Source of the DNA: CAMTWZ01 sp041749075
Lineage (GTDB): Bacteria; Bacteroidota; Rhodothermia; Balneolales; HLUCCA01
NCBI GenBank assembly: GCA_041749075.1
Contig: JBGTBY010000035.1
Coordinates: 248,001 to 312,000 of the forward strand
Direction: 5' to 3'
DNA length: 64,000 bases
In this document: in pieces, positions 35,508 through 43,760 of the stretch
How positions within the stretch are numbered: position 1 is the first letter of the stretch
How the letters are laid out: each line of letters begins with the position of its first letter
The notes under the pieces: model-generated
What the model was told of the DNA's origin: nothing
Databases searched by the model: none
What the model saw: only the letters and a program-made list of their open reading frames with translations
Program-made: the position numbers and the translations under genes

Positions 35508-36518
35508 ATGCCAAAAAAAATCACGATTTACGATGTAGCCAAACGAGCAGGTGTGGCCATTTCAACGGTTTCGCGGGTGCTGAACCAATCGCCATATGTG
35601 TCGGATGAGACCAAGGCGCGCGTCGATTCCGCTATCCGGGATTTGGAATTTTATCCGCAAGCGAACGCTAGGAAATTAGCTAAACGGGAGCCTCAGATCA
35701 TTTCTGTGGCTGTACCCACGTTTACGACTCCGTTCTTCAATGAAGTGCTTAAAGGCGTCAAAGATGAAATCAAATCGATGGATTTGGATTTCATCATCTA
35801 CAATACCGGTTCAGACAACCCGGAAAAGCATTTCGAACAGTTTCTGGAGAAAGGCATTCCGGATGCGTTGATCATTTTTTCGATCGAAATCACGGATTTC
35901 ATCCATCGCCGCATCAAAGATCTTCCGATTCCGGTGGTATTGGTCGGTGCCGACCACCCCGATTACGATTACATCCACTGGGATAACTACCGCGGCGGTT
36001 TTCTCGCGGCCGAACACCTGATAAAGCAAGGGTTTAAGAAAATCGGGATGATTCGTCCGCATACCATTTCCAAAATCTCCGATCTGCGTGAACGTGGATT
36101 CCGCGACGCCTTGCGCGAATATGGCATTCCGATGGATGAAGACTGCCTCGTGAGCGGCATCACCCGCAAGCACGCAGGATTCAGCGAAGAAGCCGGTCAC
36201 GAAGCCATTCAAATCCTCAAACACCGCAACAAAATTCCCGAAGCGCTATTCTGCTCGAACGACGCCCAAGCCCTAGGAGCGATGTACGCTTTGAAAGAAC
36301 TCGGATTACGTGTTCCTGAGGATGTGGCCATCATGGGTTACGACAATATCAAAATCGCCCGTTATCTGGAACTGACCACTATCGATCAGAAAATGTACCA
36401 AGTGGGCCGGCAAGCCATTCAGCGCATCGCCACGCTGTTTCAAAATCCAGAAGCCGAGCCGTTGAAAGACAAAGTGACCCCAGAACTCCTTATCCGCAAA
36501 TCGACGTCCCGTGGCTAA
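35508..36518 (+). CDS. LacI-family transcriptional regulator
   Basis: 336 residues from MPKKITIYDV; the ATG at 35478 would add ten residues ahead of the normal LacI N-terminus, and AGAAAG lies before 35508. The helix-turn-helix reads ITIYDVAKRAGVAISTVSRV and is followed by the hinge NARKLAKREP. From about residue 63 comes the periplasmic-binding-like effector domain (ISVAVPTFTTPFFNEVLKGV, FCSNDAQALGAMYAL, VAIMGYDN). Regulons of this family are usually sugar utilisation; the GH13 genes elsewhere in the window are possible targets, but no matching operator was seen there. Overlaps purC by 8 bases. Confidence 0.9.
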   Translation: MPKKITIYDVAKRAGVAISTVSRVLNQSPYVSDETKARVDSAIRDLEFYPQANARKLAKREPQIISVAVPTFTTPFFNEVLKGVKDEIKSMDLDFIIYNTGSDNPEKHFEQFLEKGIPDALIIFSIEITDFIHRRIKDLPIPVVLVGADHPDYDYIHWDNYRGGFLAAEHLIKQGFKKIGMIRPHTISKISDLRERGFRDALREYGIPMDEDCLVSGITRKHAGFSEEAGHEAIQILKHRNKIPEALFCSNDAQALGAMYALKELGLRVPEDVAIMGYDNIKIARYLELTTIDQKMYQVGRQAIQRIATLFQNPEAEPLKDKVTPELLIRKSTSRG

Positions 36519-37458
36519 CCCAATCGGCCGGACCGACGTGTCCGGTTTCGGAACCCCATACCGCGGGAAAGTCCGCGATGTTTATTTCCTCTCCGACGAT
36601 CTTTTGGGAATCGTATCATCCGACCGGATTTCCGCGTTCGACCACATCCTTCCAGAGCTTATTCCTTATAAAGGACAGGTTCTTAATTCATTGGCGGCGT
36701 TCTACTTCTCAAAGGTAGACGACATCATTGAAACACATGTGGTGGATGTCCCCCATCCGAACATCACGATCGCCAAACGTTGTGAAGGCGTTCCAATTGA
36801 AGTGGTGGTACGCGGGTACTTGACCGGACATGCCTGGAGAACCTACTCCTCCGGTAAACGGACATTATGCGGCATCACCATGCCAGATGGCTTGAAAGAA
36901 AACCAAGCGTTTCCCCATCCGATCATCACGCCTTCAACCAAGGCCACAGAGGGACACGATGAAGACATCAGCGAATCCGAGATTTTGGAACGTGGCCTGG
37001 TATCAAAAGAGTTTTGGGATGACATCAAGCAAAAAGCATTGGCCTTGTTTCAGCGCGGAACGGATATCGCTGCGGAGCGTGGATTGATCTTGGTCGACAC
37101 CAAGTACGAATTCGGGCTCTATAAAGGCCGGTTGGTGCTGATGGATGAAGTTCATACCCCGGATTCATCCCGCTATTTCTTACTGGATGGATATGCGGAT
37201 CGCCTTTCACGCAATGAAAAGCAGGCTCAACTATCCAAAGAATTCGTCCGCGAATGGCTGATGCAGAACGGATTCATGGGCAAAGAGGGACAAACAATCC
37301 CGCATATGTCACCTGAGGTGGTCGATATGGTCTCGAATCGTTACATCGGGTTGTACGATCAACTCACCGGCACCTCCTTCCAACCCCTGTCAACCGACGG
37401 ATTCGACGCGACGTGTGGCGACATTTTTCGCCAAGCGCTTATACATCGCCCTTCATAG
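36511..37458 (+). CDS. purC: SAICAR synthetase
   Basis: Joins CAIR and aspartate with ATP in purine synthesis. 315 residues, the longer type resembling yeast Ade1 rather than the about 240-residue enterobacterial type. Motifs: YRGKVRDVYFLSDD, SSDRISAFDHILPELIPYKG, VVRGYLTGHAWRTYSSG, LILVDTKYEFGLYKG and MDEVHTPDSSRYFL. The start is GTG (36511), inside the last codons of the lacI-type gene. The 3' end overlaps the convergent SDR gene by 20 bases. Confidence 0.94.
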   Translation: MANPIGRTDVSGFGTPYRGKVRDVYFLSDDLLGIVSSDRISAFDHILPELIPYKGQVLNSLAAFYFSKVDDIIETHVVDVPHPNITIAKRCEGVPIEVVVRGYLTGHAWRTYSSGKRTLCGITMPDGLKENQAFPHPIITPSTKATEGHDEDISESEILERGLVSKEFWDDIKQKALALFQRGTDIAAERGLILVDTKYEFGLYKGRLVLMDEVHTPDSSRYFLLDGYADRLSRNEKQAQLSKEFVREWLMQNGFMGKEGQTIPHMSPEVVDMVSNRYIGLYDQLTGTSFQPLSTDGFDATCGDIFRQALIHRPS

Positions 37459-38134
37459 GCATCATCAAAATCTCTTCTGCGACGCTCTGAGGCGATAAGC
37501 GAAGCAAGGATTCCATCAGAATGGCCACATCGTCGGGATCGATGATCCGAGCTGGATCCATGTGCGACCCTTCCCACGAACTCGACCACGTGGGTCCGAT
37601 GTTGACCAGCGACACGGCGATCCCCTCATGGCGAAGCTCCTTCCTTAAGCTGGCAGACCAGCCCCGCAGCGCATGTTTCGACGCCGCGTAAGCGCCTCCG
37701 CGCTCCAATCCTTCCACCGAGGCAATTGATCCGACCGACAGTATCTTTCCATTGCCATGATTACGAATATGAGCGATCAATGAATTCGTTAGGTTAAAGG
37801 CTGTGAACAGATTTTGATTCATCTGGTGAACCAATTCTTCCGCAGTTGTTTCCGTGAGATTCTTTCCAAGGTAACCGCCGGCATTGTTGATGAGCGCGAT
37901 CGGGATCGGTTTGGAAAACGGCCAGACAATGGACGAAAGTGCAGCTGGATCGCTCAAATCCGCAGCGATGGCATGGGTTTCGCATCCGAGAGCGCGACAC
38001 TCGTTGGCAGTTTCATCCAAAGACGATGCCGTTCTTGAAACCAATACGAGCTCATATCGACCGGTTTGGGCTAGATGAAGGGCGATGATGCGTCCGATCC
38101 CCTTTCCGGCACCGCTGATAACGACGTAGGTCAT
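37439..38134 (-). CDS. Short-chain dehydrogenase/reductase
   Basis: 231 residues from MTYVVISGAG at 38134; the frame opens at 38293 but that extension lies inside queE and is polar and unlike the family. The classical SDR motifs are all present: cofactor loop SGAGKGIGRIIALHLA, NNAG (INNAGGYLG), active Ser in LSVGSIASVEG and YAASK (GGAYAASKHALRGWS). The R at the end of strand 2 (VSRTASSLDE) suggests NADP. Being third in a queD-queE operon and of this length, a sepiapterin-reductase-like role on a pterin is conceivable, but many unrelated SDRs look the same. Confidence 0.82.
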   Translation of the reverse strand: MTYVVISGAGKGIGRIIALHLAQTGRYELVLVSRTASSLDETANECRALGCETHAIAADLSDPAALSSIVWPFSKPIPIALINNAGGYLGKNLTETTAEELVHQMNQNLFTAFNLTNSLIAHIRNHGNGKILSVGSIASVEGLERGGAYAASKHALRGWSASLRKELRHEGIAVSLVNIGPTWSSSWEGSHMDPARIIDPDDVAILMESLLRLSPQSVAEEILMMPMKGDV

Positions 38135-38727
38135 GGCACGTTCAGGTATTTGTGGGTTTGCAAGCTGATCGCCCATTGCGGATGGGATTTCACGTATTCC
38201 ACGATCAACGGCATGGCTCGGGGCGTGTCCCATTCCGGCTGCAACAGCAGCTTGGTGCCCTTGGGGCATTTCGCGGCATGCAATTCCGCCCACTGAAAAT
38301 CTTTTGGCGTCAAAACCACCACTTTCAGCTCGTGAACGGAGCCATAAATACTCTCCACAGGCGGTTTAAAGCGTTTCGGTGACAACGTGACCCAATCGAT
38401 CGATCCACTCAAAGGTGAACTGCCTGACGTTTCCAAATGGACTTGCAAGCCATGAGACTTCAAATTTGACGTCAGAAGCTCCAAGTCATGCAAGAGTGGC
38501 TCTCCGCCCGTTATCACGACGATAGGCGATCCTGAGGCCAATACGAACGCGACAAGCGCATCCACACTCATTCTAGGATGCTTGGTTTCATCCCAACTGT
38601 CTTTCACGTCGCACCAGTGGCATCCCACATCACATCCGGCCAAGCGAATGAAATAGGCCGCGTGACCTGTATGCACACCTTCCCCTTGGATGGTGTAAAA
38701 ATGCTCCATCACCGGATAATCAGACAT
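38131..38727 (-). CDS. queE: 7-carboxy-7-deazaguanine synthase
   Basis: Radical-SAM ring contraction of 6-carboxytetrahydropterin to 7-carboxy-7-deazaguanine in queuosine synthesis. 198 residues from MSDYPVMEHF. The substrate-binding FYTIQGEGVHTG segment precedes the cluster-binding CDVGCHWCDVK (C-x3-C-x2-C), and VVITGGEPLL is the SAM-binding GGEP motif. It follows queD with an 8-base overlap and precedes the SDR gene by an ATGA overlap. Confidence 0.94.
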   Translation of the reverse strand: MSDYPVMEHFYTIQGEGVHTGHAAYFIRLAGCDVGCHWCDVKDSWDETKHPRMSVDALVAFVLASGSPIVVITGGEPLLHDLELLTSNLKSHGLQVHLETSGSSPLSGSIDWVTLSPKRFKPPVESIYGSVHELKVVVLTPKDFQWAELHAAKCPKGTKLLLQPEWDTPRAMPLIVEYVKSHPQWAISLQTHKYLNVP

Positions 38728-39109
38728 CTTGGTCCGTGTATTCAACCCAGGAATCCGGTGTTTCCCAGATGGTGACCGTAAGCTCGATACCTTCGGGGAG
38801 ACGTTTTTTGGTCTCTTGATGGATGTATTCGGCGATTCGCTCCGCGGTGGTAGAAACCGGAACGATGTCGTTCAGATAGGCATGGTCCAATCCGCCTTTG
38901 GTGCTGTCATGGGAAGGCCATTTCAGCTCGCGGAAATCACAAACCATGTCGGGTGTCGGTAAGTACTTGGACGGATTTAGTTTATGGGATTTTGCCGACA
39001 TGCGGACACGGTAGGTGTGCCCGTGTAGGCGGGCGCATTTTCCGTCGTAACCTTCAATGAGATGGGCAGAATCGAAACGAAATTCGGTATGCAGGGTCCA
39101 GGTTGGCAT
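38720..39109 (-). CDS. queD: 6-carboxy-5,6,7,8-tetrahydropterin synthase
   Basis: Converts dihydroneopterin triphosphate to 6-carboxytetrahydropterin, the step before QueE. 129 residues of the T-fold. The zinc ligands are His in FDSAHLIEGYDG and His-Gly-His in CARLHGHTYRV, whose Cys is the catalytic thiol. The DFRELK motif and the GLDHAYLND and WETP residues bind the pterin. First gene of a queD-queE-SDR operon; queC and queF are not in the window. Confidence 0.93.
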   Translation of the reverse strand: MPTWTLHTEFRFDSAHLIEGYDGKCARLHGHTYRVRMSAKSHKLNPSKYLPTPDMVCDFRELKWPSHDSTKGGLDHAYLNDIVPVSTTAERIAEYIHQETKKRLPEGIELTVTIWETPDSWVEYTDQDV

Positions 39110-39113
39110 GACA

Positions 39114-39152
39114 AATAAAAAAAGGCCTCCCGGATGTGTTCCGGAAGGCCTT
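39114..39152 (-). terminator. Rho-independent terminator of the DUF2520-to-redoxin run
   Basis: Stem 39122-39133 pairs with 39141-39152 across a 7-base loop. Read on the minus strand the stem is 12 pairs (AAGGCCTTCCGG with CCGGGAGGCCTT, one U-G wobble) followed by a run of T. It lies 24 bases past the stop of the redoxin gene and just before queD, separating the two minus-strand units. Confidence 0.88.
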
Positions 39153-39175
39153 GAAAATACGAAGAATTCAGAGCA

Positions 39176-39769
39176 TTACAGGCGCTTAATCGTGCAACCG
39201 AGGGCGCGAGAGGTCGCCGTTGTGATGGCTTCACCTTTCGACAACTGACTCAATGCGTCTTTGATGAAGTATTTCTCAACCGCAGCGCGGTCGCGGCTGT
39301 TATCGTCAATAGCCCCTACGAACACCAATTTGTTGCTTTTGTCGAGCAAGTAGACATGTGGCGTGCGAGTCGCGCCGTATGCATCCGCCAAACGATGGTC
39401 CTTGTCGAGCGCGTAGGTGAAGGCATAACCGAGGTCGGCATGACGTTTTTTCATGTCCGCCATCGACTCCCCATCCTTGCGGGTGGCTTCGTTCGGATTC
39501 ACATAAACAACTCCAACTCCATTGGCCGCAGCCAATTGAGCTACTTCGTTATAACGATTTTCCCAGGCATGCACCCAAGGACACGTATTGCTTGTGAAAA
39601 TGAGCAGCGTTCCGTTTTCCTTTTTGATGTCGGCCAAAGAAACCTGCTTTCCATCGGTCGTTTCCATCTTGTAGTCCAACATCGGACCCGTTTTTCCGAT
39701 CTCGAGTTCTTTCACATCCACCGAAGTGGTGGCAAGCAATGCGATTGCGGCAAGTATGATAAGTTTCAT
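39176..39769 (-). CDS. Redoxin-domain (AhpC/TSA-like) exported protein
   Basis: 197 residues with an N-terminal signal peptide (MKLIILAAIALLATTSVDV), so probably periplasmic. The thioredoxin fold has a single Cys, Cys63, in FTSNTCPWVHAW instead of a CxxC pair. A second Cys, Cys192, sits in the C-terminal GCTIKRL, a motif often conserved in this subfamily that could act as resolving Cys. TRTPHVYLLD carries the cis-Pro. A thiol peroxidase or disulfide role is suggested by the family; direct reactivity cannot be read. It overlaps the TlpA-like gene by 4 bases. Confidence 0.8.
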   Translation of the reverse strand: MKLIILAAIALLATTSVDVKELEIGKTGPMLDYKMETTDGKQVSLADIKKENGTLLIFTSNTCPWVHAWENRYNEVAQLAAANGVGVVYVNPNEATRKDGESMADMKKRHADLGYAFTYALDKDHRLADAYGATRTPHVYLLDKSNKLVFVGAIDDNSRDRAAVEKYFIKDALSQLSKGEAITTATSRALGCTIKRL

Positions 39770-40266
39770 GGTGTGATCGCGTTTTGGATATGGGTTTTGA
39801 ATGTGTCGTAATCTGCCGGTAACTCAAAGAACGTTACAAGTCGTCCGTTCTTGTCATAGACCACTGTGGCGGGCATAGCACCCGTCCAATCAGGATGAAT
39901 CGCAAGAATAAACGGTTCATCTTTGCCGTCGTTGATGTACGTCTGCCAATCGACCTTCTGTTCCTGAAGAAAGGTTTCGACTCGTGGCAGTTGATCTGGA
40001 AAGTCAGCAGAAATGAACACCACTTCCACTTGGTCTTTGAATTCCTCTCTCAATCTCACGAGATAGGGAAATTCTTCGACGCAGGGCACACACCACGTGG
40101 CCCATACATTCACCAGAACGGCTTTCTCACCCACGAATGAGGTGAGTAAAGCAGGTATCGCCTCAGGCTGCAATGGCAGCACCGGTTTGATTGCTGTGTT
40201 CGCTTTGGGCGCGCAGGTTGCGACCAATAGCAAAACAATCGCCGATAGGAACAGATGATATCTCAT
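39766..40266 (-). CDS. TlpA-like thiol-disulfide reductase lipoprotein
   Basis: 166 residues with a lipoprotein signal ending LLLVATC, so anchored in the membrane and facing the periplasm. The thioredoxin fold carries an active WCVPC motif in NVWATWCVPCVEEFPYL and the cis-Pro in MPATVVYDKNG. Relatives keep periplasmic cysteines reduced, for example for cytochrome c haem attachment. The window also encodes Ccm proteins, but far away, so any link to them is inference. Followed by the redoxin gene with an ATGA overlap. Confidence 0.87.
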   Translation of the reverse strand: MRYHLFLSAIVLLLVATCAPKANTAIKPVLPLQPEAIPALLTSFVGEKAVLVNVWATWCVPCVEEFPYLVRLREEFKDQVEVVFISADFPDQLPRVETFLQEQKVDWQTYINDGKDEPFILAIHPDWTGAMPATVVYDKNGRLVTFFELPADYDTFKTHIQNAITP

Positions 40267-40270
40267 GATT

Positions 40271-40993
40271 TCAAGAAACCGTTTTTCCGGATTCTTCGCT
40301 GTAAAATCTTGTTTGGGATGTCTTCAACACCTCAGACAAAGCTCGATAAGCGGCTTTCAGAGACGGGTGTCCGTCGAGCATCGACAGATGCTTCGCTATC
40401 GTCTCCATATCGCCACGTGATGCGGGACCTGTCCGCGCGTCCATCGCCCCTGCGGTTTGGATGTTTAGTAACGTTTGCTGCATCAATCGTTCGAATAAGA
40501 CAGAGGATGTTTGATCGATGCCGGCTTCATGCAGAATCTCATCCGCTCCCATATGAAGCGCTACAGTGAAGTTGGAAACCATCACAGCGGCCAAATGGAT
40601 GACTCTTTTTTGGTCAATGGTGACACGTAATGGGTTACCGCCGATCTCTGTCGCCAGCGTTTCTAGGGTGTTTAACAGTGATTCATCCCCTTCCAAAGAT
40701 ATTCCGCAGCCATGAAACACATCCGCACCGGCTCCGGATCGAATCGCTTGAATGGGATGCATCGAGGCTTTCGGGCCATTTCCAGCGAGTATGGACGATG
40801 GATTTGTGCCGGATGTGTGCACCATCGGCAGTCCAGCATAAGTCGAGGACACCTGTGCGATCACATCATCCGGAACGCAAAGAAACAGGAGTTCTGGTGT
40901 GAGATGAACATCCACTACATCATGTCCGGCAATGGTTAAGGCCTTTTCAAGCGCGGTCCCAACCTTCCCTTTGCCGATGATGGCGATGCGCAT
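40271..40993 (-). CDS. Rossmann-like plus DUF2520 protein
   Basis: 240 residues. The N-terminal dinucleotide-binding motif is IAIIGKGKVGTALEKAL; LFLCVPDDVIAQV, SGTNPSSIL and SMHPIQAI follow the pattern of F420/NADP-type oxidoreductases. The C-terminal helical DUF2520 domain contains VIHLAAVMVSNFTVALH and ALTGPASRGD-like TGPASRGDMETIAKHL. The family is widespread and of unproven function, probably a reductase. Overlaps the upstream MEMO-like gene by 1 base. Confidence 0.82.
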   Translation of the reverse strand: MRIAIIGKGKVGTALEKALTIAGHDVVDVHLTPELLFLCVPDDVIAQVSSTYAGLPMVHTSGTNPSSILAGNGPKASMHPIQAIRSGAGADVFHGCGISLEGDESLLNTLETLATEIGGNPLRVTIDQKRVIHLAAVMVSNFTVALHMGADEILHEAGIDQTSSVLFERLMQQTLLNIQTAGAMDARTGPASRGDMETIAKHLSMLDGHPSLKAAYRALSEVLKTSQTRFYSEESGKTVS

Positions 40994-41670
40994 TAGAGTC
41001 CGCTGGCGAATGCGACGCCGGTGTTCAATGACTCACCCGCTTGGGATGCCGGCAAGAATTCGATATCCAGATCCCAAGCGTTCGCGACGAGCATGCCCCC
41101 GATGAAGACTTCGGATCCGGTCATCTCCACCGCGCCGCTGTTCACCAGGTTGAACAGATTGGAGATGTTTTTCGCATCGATTTGCTCCTTCAACAATGCC
41201 CACGATTCCTTATGGCTCGATTCCAATTCCGAAGCGACGACCAACAGCGCGTTGCGTCCGCCCATGATTTCACTCATCACATAGGAGAATTCACGTACGA
41301 TGGCAGGATCGGCATCGCAGATCGGCACACTCACCACGCTGAAATCGCTCATCACATCTTGCAGCAAAGGTAGATGCTGATAGATGGCCATGTCGGAACC
41401 AAGGGCTACATCATCGATGTAAAAGTCGTCATCCTCATCACAGAAGTCGTTTCTAAGCAGATCGTTTACCGGAATAGCGCCTTTTGGCGTCACAAATTCG
41501 TCAATCGCCGGCATCGGAATCTTCTTGCTCGACTGTTCTGCCCGACTTTCGGCGAACACGACGGTATCGTAATTCGCACCAGACAACTTCGAATACAGGC
41601 GGATCACCTGCTCCCGATTGCGATCGGTGATGGAATTCGGGACAAACAGAATGCGGATGGCGGATTTCAT
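40993..41670 (-). CDS. Possible MEMO-like protein
   Basis: 225 residues from MKSAIRILFV. The segments VTPKGAIPVNDLL, SDMAIYQHLPLLQDVM, FSVVSVPICDAD and LLVVASELESSHKE follow the order and spacing of the MEMO/AmmeMemoRadiSam protein B family (TPLG, EHS-QLPFLQ, VPI, SSDLSH). Several metal-binding His residues of the family are replaced (for example EHS by YQH, and the N-terminal PHAGY is absent). So this is either a divergent member or an unrelated protein with a similar layout. Neighbours (DUF2520, phosphopantetheinyl transferase) do not resolve it. Confidence 0.4.
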   Translation of the reverse strand: MKSAIRILFVPNSITDRNREQVIRLYSKLSGANYDTVVFAESRAEQSSKKIPMPAIDEFVTPKGAIPVNDLLRNDFCDEDDDFYIDDVALGSDMAIYQHLPLLQDVMSDFSVVSVPICDADPAIVREFSYVMSEIMGGRNALLVVASELESSHKESWALLKEQIDAKNISNLFNLVNSGAVEMTGSEVFIGGMLVANAWDLDIEFLPASQAGESLNTGVAFASGL

Positions 41671-42188
41671 AAAGTAGAAGTTGTGTAGGCCAGGCTGAGC
41701 CAGACGTCGGGTCGCTCGATCAAAATACCATGAAATACATGTCCGTTCCACTCGCACACAAATCGGCTTTCATCTACCTGCTGTAGATGGATGCGGTTCA
41801 TCCCTACTCTCAATCCCCTACCGGTGCATTTCAGGATGCTTTCTTTCAAGGTCCATACGTTCAAAGGCTCCGCATAAAGCTCAATCGGTTCATCGGGGTG
41901 TCGCATCCGGTCTTTCAGTTTCGGATGCACGATGCGGTCGCGACGTTCCGCATCCAATCCCACTTGCCCATTCATGGCCACGCAAATCGCTTGAAAACCG
42001 CTCGTATGCGTAATGCTGCACGGACGCGTTTGTCCATTATCGTGCGACAGATAAGGCCTCCCTGCTGCTTCTTTGCCCAATCGGAAGCCTGGAGCCACAT
42101 GTTGAAGCAACGAATCCACCGGATCGGCATCGGATGTGATCAATCGGATCGGATGATCCTGAACAAGGGTGATGTCGTCTATCTTCAC
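41667..42188 (-). CDS. 4'-phosphopantetheinyl transferase superfamily protein
   Basis: Transfers the phosphopantetheine arm of CoA to a carrier-protein serine. 173 residues, short for the Sfp type (about 220). The Mg2+-binding GLDAERR motif (around residue 75) and the WTLKESILKCTGRGL motif (WxxKE, around residue 110) are both intact; the N-terminal half is trimmed. The start is GTG at 42188, in the 68-base divergent gap with lysS. No carrier protein or NRPS/PKS is in the window, so it may serve fatty-acid ACP. Confidence 0.82.
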   Translation of the reverse strand: MKIDDITLVQDHPIRLITSDADPVDSLLQHVAPGFRLGKEAAGRPYLSHDNGQTRPCSITHTSGFQAICVAMNGQVGLDAERRDRIVHPKLKDRMRHPDEPIELYAEPLNVWTLKESILKCTGRGLRVGMNRIHLQQVDESRFVCEWNGHVFHGILIERPDVWLSLAYTTSTL

Positions 42189-42256
42189 AAGAATCGTGTT
42201 AAAAAGCCGTATTTTCGGGCAAAATACCGCATAAAAACCACATAAGACACGACGAC

Positions 42257-43759
42257 ATGCTGCCTCAAGAACCCAGCCAAAACGACCTGGAAGCGCAACG
42301 CCGCTACAAATTGGCTGAAATCCGCGAAAAAGGGGTTCAACCTTTCGCTTATGAATTTGATGTGACCCACCACAGCACCGGAATCAAGGCCGAATACCAG
42401 GAAGGCTTGGTGGTTTCAATAGCCGGACGGATGATGACACGCCGCGTGATGGGAAAAGCCGCGTTTTTCAACCTTCAGGACTCCGAAGGCACCATCCAGG
42501 TGTACATCCGACGCGATGACATCGGAGAATCCCTCTACAATGAGATTTTCAAGCACTTGGTGGATCTGGGTGATATCGTGGGCATCAAAGGTCATGTGTT
42601 TCTGACGCAAACCGGCGAAATCACGGTCCATGCCACTCATTTCGAGTTATTGACCAAAGCCATCCGCCCCATCCCCATCGCCAAAGAAATCGAGAATGAG
42701 AACGGCGAGAAAGTGGTGTTCGATGCCTTCGCCGACAAAGAACTTCGTTATCGGATGCGGTATGTGGATTTGATCGTGAATCCACACGTGCGCGAAACCT
42801 TTAAGAAGCGCTCGAAAATCGTGAATGTGATGCGGAATTTCATGCAGGATGCGGGCTATCTCGAAGTGGAGACTCCCATCCTTCAGCCCATGTATGGTGG
42901 CGCTTCAGCACGGCCATTTGTCACCCATCACAATGCGCTGGACATGAAACTGTACCTGCGCATCGCCAATGAGCTCTATCTTAAACGCCTTATCGTGGGC
43001 GGATTCGACGGGGTGTTTGAATTTTCAAAGGATTTCCGCAATGAAGGGATGTCCCGATTCCACAATCCGGAATTCACACAGGTCGAGCTCTATGTGGCGT
43101 ACAAAGATTACAATTGGATGATGGATTTCGTTGAAGCGATGGTCGAAGCCGTCGCATTGGCGCTACATGGCACCACAGAAATGCCTGTTGGAGACCATCA
43201 GATCAATTTCCAGCGTCCATGGCCCCGCATCACGATGTATGATGCCATCAAACAAGAGACAGGTGTCGATATCTGCACGATGGATGACGCCCAATTGCGT
43301 GATGCGGCCCGTTCATTGAAGGTCCATGTGGACGATACCATGGGTAAAGGCAAGATCATCGACGAACTGTTCGGCACCTTTGTGGAGCATAAGCTCATCC
43401 AACCGACATTCATCACGGATTATCCGATTGAAATGAGTCCGTTGGCTAAGAAACATCGCACAAAAGACGGTCTTGTCGAGCGTTTCGAAGCCATTTGCAA
43501 TGGGAAAGAGATCGCGAACGCCTTTTCCGAATTAAATGACCCCATCGACCAGCGCGAGCGATTCAACGACCAAGTGGCGTTGCGAGAAGCCGGCGACGAA
43601 GAAGCGATGGGCTTGGATGAGGACTTTCTCCGCGCATTGGAATTCGGAATGCCACCAACGGCCGGACTAGGTATCGGCATCGACCGACTCAGTATGATCA
43701 TGACGAATTCGGAATCCATCCGAGACGTGCTTTTCTTCCCGCATATGCGTCCGGAATAA
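42257..43759 (+). CDS. lysS: Lysyl-tRNA synthetase (class II)
   Basis: Charges tRNA-Lys. 500 residues. The N-terminal OB-fold (VVSIAGRMMTRRVMGKAAFF) binds the anticodon. The three class II motifs are visible: motif 1 in NVMRNFMQDAGYLEVETPIL, motif 2 in FRNEGMSRFHNPEFTQVE and motif 3 in GLGIGIDRLSMIMT. All match the bacterial LysS length. It is followed after 1 base by the LolC/E-type permease gene. Confidence 0.97.
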   Translation: MLPQEPSQNDLEAQRRYKLAEIREKGVQPFAYEFDVTHHSTGIKAEYQEGLVVSIAGRMMTRRVMGKAAFFNLQDSEGTIQVYIRRDDIGESLYNEIFKHLVDLGDIVGIKGHVFLTQTGEITVHATHFELLTKAIRPIPIAKEIENENGEKVVFDAFADKELRYRMRYVDLIVNPHVRETFKKRSKIVNVMRNFMQDAGYLEVETPILQPMYGGASARPFVTHHNALDMKLYLRIANELYLKRLIVGGFDGVFEFSKDFRNEGMSRFHNPEFTQVELYVAYKDYNWMMDFVEAMVEAVALALHGTTEMPVGDHQINFQRPWPRITMYDAIKQETGVDICTMDDAQLRDAARSLKVHVDDTMGKGKIIDELFGTFVEHKLIQPTFITDYPIEMSPLAKKHRTKDGLVERFEAICNGKEIANAFSELNDPIDQRERFNDQVALREAGDEEAMGLDEDFLRALEFGMPPTAGLGIGIDRLSMIMTNSESIRDVLFFPHMRPE

Positions 43760-43760
43760 C

